Assembly (NCBI GenBank): GCA_022495005.1
Contig: JAGYXB010001412.1
Coordinates: 248,001-312,000, forward strand
Origin: Rhyacophila brunnea
Taxonomy: Eukaryota > Arthropoda > Insecta > Trichoptera > Rhyacophilidae
Reading direction: 5' to 3'
DNA: 64,000 nt
Shown: positions 58,701 to 64,000 of the stretch, piece after piece
Layout of the letters: every line of letters begins with the position of its first letter
How positions within the stretch are numbered: position 1 is the stretch's first letter
Notes under the pieces: model-generated
Told to the model about the DNA's origin: nothing
Databases searched by the model: none
What the model saw: the letters and a program-made list of their open reading frames with translations, nothing else
Program-made: the position numbers and the translations under genes

Positions 58701-61532
58701 TAAAAAGATAAATATATATATGGCTCTTACCGTTGAATTATGGGTATCCTGATTATTATTGAGGCGCATGTCTGACTCATGTTTCAGGAGTATTATCCGC
58801 TGCGGTGGTAATATATGATGAGCAGGTCGTATTGGCGGTTTACGCACAGGTGGCGGCGGCGGTGATGGCAATTGACACACTGGCGGGGATGGGGGAGCAA
58901 TCAGAGGTATCGGCGATAACAACGGTTCGCTGTCCGGTATGGATGTTGCGGAAGGTTCATCTCCAGTTTCCGCCAAGTTAGCCCTCGCCAGCTTCCTCGC
59001 ATTTGACCTCATCCCACTCCAACATGACTTCAGCATTTGGGCAGTTCTCTAGAATCAATATGTGTTCACTGACTTAGTACACGACATTAGTAATAGAAAA
59101 TTTAATGAGTGTAGCAAATTTATTATCAACCTTTAAAAATGAGTCGTGTTATTCATATATACATTAAGTTAGTGGCGAAGGGTGGAGGTAGGTTAAGATC
59201 CGCCATAAATAGTGCACATAAAATTTTTTTAGTCACACGTATTTGTTTTTATTGAACGAAGACTACAATTTACAGATGGTATTGGTCAGTTGGGCAGGCG
59301 CAGATATCGCAGTGCAATTGTCACATGAAAATTCAGAAGCTTTTGAACTTTTTATATTGGGGTATTATACCCCGTTTCCACGTGCATGGATTTACTGCTG
59401 ACAATACGTATTAACCATAACAAAAAAAAATCTACTAAACACATCATCGTGCAAATTGCAAAATTACATGCATGGATTATAAAAGTTCAGAAGCTTCTGA
59501 ATTTTCACGCGACAATTGGACCGTGCAACATCTGTGCCTACACACTATAACGATAGTTGCGAACCTGCCGGTAAAAAAACAAAATACACAACGCACTCAT
59601 TTTGAGCTTAACCGATTTTCACGACTTGTCAAATAGTACCATCGTGATTATCGTGATAGTTTAAAATAAACACTATTGGTGTAAGGCGGCATATATTCTA
59701 TAGATAAGACTACTTTATCGAGGGTAGTTTTTCATTTTTCGTATTAGCACTTATTGTAACAATTACAATAAGTTAGACATTGAAACAGTCAAAACTGTCT
59801 ATCTCACTCTAAAATTTAACACAGCCAAGAATGTGCTGCTACAACATAGCACTTATTGTAACAATTGCAACTAACTTATCGGGTAAATGTGCCATGCGCT
59901 TTTATATTTTTTTTAACAAAAACAGTTTATTCCATGTAGACAATTATATTAAATACTTTTTTCTGTCGGCGCATAAGTTTTTCGATCCAATAATTGATAA
60001 TTTAAAATTTGAAATTTTTATACATTTTGATGCATCATTTCCAACAGTTTTACAAAAACACGGGAGTAGGGGGTCGCTGGCAGTTTGAACCTGGCACACA
60101 TCTAGCAGGTCGAAAAGTGTCCGTCTATGGGCGCAGCAGATTATCTACCAAAGATAACTGTATGGCCGCCATTACGTATTAACTGGCATGTTCAACCTGT
60201 TACGAGAACTGTCCGTCTGTGGCCGCCTGTTTGCTCTAAAAATAAAGTTATAAAATCTCATGACGGCATCTGCGGCACATTTACCATACCTTTTTCTGTC
60301 GGCGCAGATGCTTTTCGATCCAATAATTATTGTTGATTTATAATTTGAAATTTTCAAACATTTCGATGCATCATTAAGATTATATTAGGTTATCTTATAT
60401 AATAGTAAGTACACATGCACGTTCTTGCTCGACGGTTTTACGCTCATTCCAATATGTCTCAACGTGTGTACCATCTGGCTCAATGGTTTTTTGTTTGAGA
60501 TCGAGCAGTTCGCAAAGATTCAAGATCCGTAATTCTTGCTTGATGCAGTTTGAGTGAGGGAGTGAGGATGCACCGGCTAGGCTTGTGTGGCCTCGCTATC
60601 ACTTGTGGTCGAAATCGTGCTGATCGAACTTTTGGACGCAACGACGAGCATGCTTCCAAGTCAACATGCTCGATCGAGCAAAACCGACAAGCAAGAATGT
60701 GCGTGGGTGCTAGGTTTTAAGTTGGGGTAGGTTAGGTTTGGTTAGGATATGTTAGGTTAGGTTTAGTCTAAAAAGAAAGTTATAAACTCTCATGCGGGCA
60801 TCTGCGGCATACTTACCACTAATTGTAATCGTTACAATAAGTGCTAATACTTTAATAATAGTGCTACGATACAAAATATGAAAAACTACCCTCGATGCCG
60901 ATGCGGCCTATTAAAGCAGCTTGTAAATAGAATAGATGCGCTGGTGTAAGTAAATCCGGTACAGGCTCTAATATAGCCTATTTCCACGTGCATGGATTTA
61001 CTACTAGCAGCACGTATTATCGCAACAATAACAACAAAAGTCGCAAGACAACATGCATGAATCCAAAAGTCCAGTGGTTTCCGAATTATCAATTATAATT
61101 ACTATGCGAGCCTTAATTTGTGTTTACGCCATGTGATTTAATGTAAACCTGGTCAGGTAACTTCAATAAGAATTAGGAACATTTTGATTTCGACAGCATA
61201 GCTACCAAATGACAAAGTTTAGGCGCGAAACTTCCACCAAACTGAGTCGGGAGACGCCATTAAGTATGGCGAAAATGTATATTGAAATATAGCCCGTTTA
61301 TAATATTATAATAATTAATAGAATGGCATACCTTCGTTTCGTGGCCTCTGCTATTAAAATCTGCAGCAATCCTGAGCCAAGCGGCGCGTTTGCTACTGTT
61401 GGAGAAGCCATTGGTTACCCGACTGTTGATGATGTTTACTTCGCGTTGTGCACAAACAACCAATGTATTGCGCTCTTCGTCATTGAAGTTCACCGCCCGT
61501 CTTCGCTGCGAATATTGTTTCAAGAAGTCCAT
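49763..61532 (-). CDS. Myb/SANT-like (zeste-type) DNA-binding protein, five exons
   Basis: Five exons on the minus strand join without any phase problem: 61532-61332, 59048-58731, 55407-55354, 50377-50303 and 49849-49763 (735 bases, 244 codons plus stop). Every intron is phase 0 with GT-AG ends, including TTTTTCAG or TTTCAG acceptors for exons 3-5. Exon 1 starts ATGGACTTC and codes NFNDEERNTLVVCAQREVN and KRAAWLRIAADFNSRGHETK. Exon 2 continues RTAQMLKSCWSGMRSNARK, completing a trihelical Myb/SANT-like domain of the zeste type at residues 15-86. A proline-rich linker (SPPPPPV) follows. Exons 3-5 are small (18, 25 and 28 codons) and code a charged coiled coil ending LAELEAIKLR, likely for dimerisation. 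Such proteins are presumed nuclear DNA binders; many copies exist in insects and some derive from transposons. No stop or frameshift is seen, so it is probably functional. Confidence 0.85.
50147..50265 (+). mobile_element. Partial MITE in intron 4
   Basis: CAGTGGCGAAGAGAGGCA, then TTTGTTTTCATTGAACTG, match one arm of the foldback MITE at 48506-48989. Confidence 0.55.
50572..50718. repeat. Intronic repeat P, copy near exon 4
   Basis: ACCGTGGCACAGTTCGCCGT and surrounding 147 bp recur at 55480-55625. Each copy lies just upstream, in the sense of transcription, of a small coiled-coil exon. Confidence 0.8.
52009..52171. repeat. About 90-bp imperfect tandem duplication
   Basis: GGAATTTATAGCAATATCAC and ACCATTCGG(C/T)AGACCCGACA occur in the same order twice. 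Confidence 0.8.
52970..53310. repeat. Degenerate tandem repeat, about 110-bp unit, three units
   Basis: GCAATAAACAATCATGAAT-like words follow GTGTGTACA and TGTTTGTTTTAAA words in three successive blocks, with growing divergence. Confidence 0.65.
53503..55199. mobile_element. 1.7-kb TIR element in intron 3
   Basis: Ends CTGCCCCCATAAGCAAAAAC and its inverted complement, about 37 bp, match at both sides and are flanked by TATA (53499-53502 and 55200-55203). The core word ATAAGCAAAAACACA also occurs inside at about 53712 and 54918, and inverted near 53745. There is no transposase frame, so it is non-autonomous. Superfamily not determined. Confidence 0.8.
54049..54525. mobile_element. Foldback MITE nested in the 1.7-kb element
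   Basis: About 105 bp at the left (through TTTAAATATCATGTTAATTA, AACGCGCCAG and GCACTAAATGAGTTA) is repeated inverted at the right. TTAA lies at both edges, hinting at a TTAA target. The unpaired centre of about 260 bp has no convincing gene. Confidence 0.75.
55480..55625. repeat. Intronic repeat P, copy near exon 3
   Basis: Second copy of the 50572-50718 repeat, same orientation, with scattered substitutions. Confidence 0.8.
56471..57294. mobile_element. Element with CTATAAC-type repeated motifs, intron 2
   Basis: CTGAGTTTCAAAACCCGCTA at the left and its inverted near-complement at the right bound about 824 bp. The word CNCTATAAC recurs at about 56485, 56634, 56670, 57030, 57062 and 57091, and inverted at 57270. 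Possible extension of the inverted ends by 10-15 bp makes the exact termini and target duplication uncertain. No coding capacity. Confidence 0.7.
58086..58700 (+). mobile_element. Deleted pogo/Tigger element in intron 2
   Basis: Ends CAGTACACTCTCAGTAAT and CAGTACTCTCTCAGTAAT are inverted and flanked by TA on both sides. A short internal stretch still reads YNADETGLF at about 58232, then SITIMPCSNATGTHKLKLLV, the start of the pogo DDE nuclease with its first Asp. The rest of the transposase has been deleted. The right end is 30 bp from the splice donor of exon 2. Confidence 0.88.
59172..59295 (+). mobile_element. Partial MITE in intron 1
   Basis: GTGGCGAAGGGTGGAGGTA, then AAATAGTGCACATAAA and ACAGATGGTATTGGTCAGTT, match one arm of the 48506-48989 MITE. 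Confidence 0.55.
59885..60375. repeat. Two copies of an AT-rich repeat (third at 63826)
   Basis: CTTTTTCTGTCGGCGCA followed by TTTTCGATCCAATAATT occurs at about 59958 and 60290, and in a third copy at about 63903. The copies share about 120-150 bp. Confidence 0.8.
60416..60707. mobile_element. Short TIR element in intron 1
   Basis: GCACGTTCTTGCTCGACGGT at the left and ACCGACAAGCAAGAATGTGC at the right are near-perfect inverted complements enclosing about 290 bp. Target duplication not clear. Confidence 0.65.
60722..60775 (+). repeat. TTAGG-like array
   Basis: GTTAGGTTTGGTTAGG, then GTTAGGTTAGG, form an imperfect run of the arthropod telomere motif. Such runs are also common as dispersed repeats in insects, so this does not indicate a chromosome end. 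Confidence 0.6.
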
Positions 61533-62080
61533 AACGACAATAATACGACTGCAGGGTGCAGTCGACTGATTTTGTTATATTAACGCCATCGGCGGCCATA
61601 TTACAACAGAGTCCGACAGACGCCAACAAGGGCAGAGCAGCAGTGCGGAAGGAAATGCAGGAATTAGCAGGATGCCTGGATGCAGGAAATGGCGATGAAC
61701 GATGAAGGCAGTGTTGCCATCGTTTCAAAGTGGAATTATAATAAAGAGCCTCCAAATTTATAGTATTTGGGGAAAAAATATAGTACGCGTTGTCATCACT
61801 GTTGAAATTGTATAGGTTTTTTGTATCACGGAAAAAATAACCGAGAATTTGAGAAACTCCGAGATCCCTTTTTATTTAGGTATCTCTTCCGACCAAAAAT
61901 GCTTACCGACAAATTCAAGAAGTCAAGAGATTTTTTTACGTTTTTCGAGAATTTTTTTTTTAAAGTTCTCCAAATCTTCTTATATTGCGAAATTATAGTA
62001 CTTTGCACCAATTTGTCGAACGGAAATATTGAAATTTTAGTACTTTTTACATATTTTTCCAGATATTCAAAATTATAGTA

Positions 62081-63369
62081 CGAGGGTGGGTCAATAAGTC
62101 CTTAGAAAAGCCGACAGGTGGCGCGACTAGTACTGTAAGCGGTTTGTTTTCATGCAGCGGCACTACCGATTCAGTATGCTGCGAAGTTTCAATCAGATTG
62201 GTCGGGTTGTTGTGTGTTTTTCGTACATTTAAAAAAAAAATGCTTGTTTACAAAAATGGAGAAAATTGAGTTTAGAGCTGTTATTAAACATTTTAATATA
62301 AAAGGGTTAACAGCAAAGGAAATAAAAAATGAGTTGGATTTAGTTCACGGCATATCTGCTCCTTCACTTGCAACTATTTATAACTGGTTAAATGAATTTA
62401 AACGTGGTCGTACATAAACAAAGGATGAACCACGCTCAGGACGTCCTGTAGAGGTGACTACACCAGAAATGATCAATAAAATCCACGATATGGTGTTAAG
62501 TGACCGAAGATTAAAGTTGAGTGAGATAATTGAGGTTACAGGGATCTCAAAAGGTAGCGTCATTTCTATTTTACATGACAAATTGGGCATGAAAAATATT
62601 TCTGCAAGATGGGTGCCGCGTTTGCTCACAGTCGACAATAAACGCAATAGGGTGGTGGCCTCTAAAGCCCTGTTGTCGCTCATGCAACGCAATCCGGATG
62701 AATTTTTTCGTCGCTTTGTGACTGTAGATGAAACATGGATACACCACTATACTCCCGAGACGAAAGAACAGTCAAAGCAGTGGATTGCGAAGGCAAACCA
62801 TGTCCAAAGAAGGCGAAAACCGTAAAATCAGCTGGTAAGGTTATGGCTACTGTATTTTGGGATGCACGTGAAATTATTTTCGTTGACTATTTGGAAAAAG
62901 GAAAAACAATAACAGGGGATTATTATGCATCTTTATTGGACCAGCTAAAAAACAAAATTGAAGAAAAACGGCCTCATTTAAACAGGAAAAAAATCCTCTT
63001 TCATCAGGACAATGCCCGTGTTCACACATGTTTACGATCAATGGCTAAAATTGAAGAATTGAAGTTCGAATTGGTCGACCACCCACCGTATTCGCCAGAT
63101 TTAGCCCCCAGTGACTTTTTCCTTTTCCCAAACTTAAAAAAATGGCTAAGTGGACAACGTTTTTTTTCAAATGAAGAAGTCATCGATCGGACAAATGCTT
63201 ATTTTGAGGACCTTCCGAAAACTTATTTTTCTGACGGTTTAAAAAAAATTGAGAAACGTCTAACCAAGTGTATTGAGCTCCAAGGAGATTATGTTGAGAA
63301 ATAAAAAAAAAATACAAAAATAAAAACTGTTTTAATGCTTTTTTCTAAGGAATCATTGACCCACCCTCG
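62081..63369 (+). mobile_element. mariner transposon, complete ends
   Basis: CGAGGGTGGGTCAATAAGTC at the left and its inverted near-complement (ending GACCCACCCTCG) at the right enclose 1289 bp, the standard mariner length. TA flanks both sides (62079-62080 and 63370-63371). It carries one transposase frame with two lesions and sits inside the hAT-type MITE. Confidence 0.95.
62256..63304 (+). pseudogene. mariner transposase, one stop and one frameshift
   Basis: Starts MEKIEFRAVIKHFNIKG and has the helix-turn-helix region (YNWLNEFKRG; SKGSVISILH), the linker WVPRLLTVDNK, and the D,D34D catalytic residues in TVDETWIHH, HQDNARVH and YSPDLAPSDFFLF. A TAA at 62415-62417 interrupts it early, and a shift between the first Asp motif and KKAKTVKSAGK, near 62800, changes frame. 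Otherwise the length (about 349 codons) is normal. Few lesions suggest a fairly young copy. It resembles the mauritiana-type mariners, but the subfamily was not checked. Confidence 0.92.
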
Positions 63370-63473
63370 TATTTTGGGCGAACTATACCTGTTATATATC
63401 GTACATAGTACGCGGACAAAAATTATAGTACAAATACTATAATTATAGTACGGTTGGAAACACTGGATAAAGG

Positions 63474-64000
63474 CATAAAAATATGGGGAATGTACATATG
63501 TTCGCACAATTGAATAGACTGTTTTCACAAAGCGCTGACAACATTTAAAAAGATGTTCGTCACATCGGAAATGGATGATATTCACAAATCAACTACAACA
63601 CTCAAATGATCGATTTGCACTAAGGAAAAAGTAGTCTTCACGTATCAATATACTATTGTAACCAATTAATCGTAAAAGAATACAAACACTATGAAAATTA
63701 GGTTTAATGATTTTAAACAATATTTTGGCAAAACATAAGAATGTATTAGGTACCTACTTTCAGATTCAAATAATACTATAAATACCTATTTAGAAAAAGA
63801 CGTTAATTAAAACTTAGATAATTGTGCCGCAGATGCCGTCATGATCTTTTATGATTTTTTTTACGAAAACAGTTTATTCCAGTAGACAATTCTAATAAAT
63901 ACCTTTTTCTGTCGGCACATAGGTTTTTCGATCCAATAATTGTTAATTTAAAATTTGAAATGCTCATAGATTTTGATACTTCATTATCACAATCTAAGAT
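63474..64000. other. No gene; third copy of the AT-rich repeat at the end
   Basis: No coding similarity. Bases from about 63826 repeat the sequence at 59885 and 60245. Confidence 0.5.

Larger units (their letters stand above)
59365..61090. repeat. Complex of direct and inverted repeats in intron 1
   Basis: CCACGTGCATGGATTTACT and following sequence occur at 59378 and 60988 in the same orientation. TATTCTAT...CGAGGGTAGTTTTTCAT and TATTAGCACTTATTGTAAC at 59693-59765 recur inverted at 60820-60935. This looks like an element of about 1.1-1.2 kb with other repeats nested inside. Confidence 0.6.
61709..63465. mobile_element. hAT-type MITE with 8-bp target duplication, split by mariner
   Basis: Ends CAGTGTTGCCATCG and CAGTGTTTCCAACC are inverted. 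GATGAAGG at 61701-61708 and GATAAAGG at 63466-63473 form an 8-bp duplication with one mismatch, typical of hAT. Without the mariner the element is about 470 bp, AT-rich and rich in ATTATAGTAC words, with no transposase. It lies about 180 bp upstream of the start codon of the Myb/SANT-like gene, so it could affect that gene's promoter. Confidence 0.82.

Noticed and set aside
58629..58730. Extension of the minus-strand exon 2 frame beyond 58731
   Set aside because: The frame passes a good GT donor and runs into the pogo element, and the spliced alternative gives a coherent coiled-coil protein.
60722..60775. Chromosome-end telomere
   Set aside because: The TTAGG-like run is short, imperfect and inside an intron surrounded by unique and TE sequence.

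Overview
The window looks like a stretch of insect nuclear genome. It is AT-rich, has spliced genes with GT-AG introns and a short TTAGG-like array, and is packed with decayed eukaryotic transposable elements. I see no bacterial operons, rRNA genes or CRISPR arrays. The order of insect cannot be fixed from the sequence alone. All functional calls come from reading translations by eye; no database search was run.

Region by region: 1-9 kb holds fragments of a Merlin (ISXO2-like) transposase, an endogenous errantivirus env, a repeated env-fused unit, two tandem copies of a gene with a YqaJ-type nuclease domain, and an internally deleted piggyBac element. A 152-bp satellite of about 12 units fills 9.0-10.8 kb. 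A gag-protease fragment of an LTR retrotransposon lies at 11.9-13.0 kb and a spliced Harbinger-type MYB-like gene at 14.9-16.4 kb. From 17.5 to 22.1 kb an R1/jockey-like non-LTR element is broken up by LTR sequences. A second Merlin fused to a Harbinger 5' end follows at 22.8-23.4 kb.

From 25.5 to 46.7 kb the dominant feature is a composite repeated three times (two long copies and one shorter). It carries a piggyBac transposase (copies A and C only), a 170-aa acidic ORF of unknown function that is open in all three copies, a GC-rich hairpin-rich segment, and a zinc-finger plus hAT-derived module. Between the copies lie solo LTRs with perfect 4-bp target duplications, a Harbinger nuclease split by one of them, a gypsy-type gag piece, LINE tails and a MITE with a tRNA-like core.

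From 49.7 to 61.5 kb the minus strand carries the one gene that looks like intact, ordinary host coding sequence: five exons, all introns phase 0 with clean GT-AG ends, together coding a 244-aa Myb/SANT-like (zeste-type) DNA-binding protein with a C-terminal coiled coil. Its introns have been filled by MITEs, a deleted pogo element and a 1.7-kb TIR element. Just upstream of its start codon sits an hAT-type MITE with an 8-bp target duplication, itself split by a 1.29-kb mariner. The genes here do not form a pathway; the window is mainly a record of nested insertions around one probable transcription-factor-like gene.
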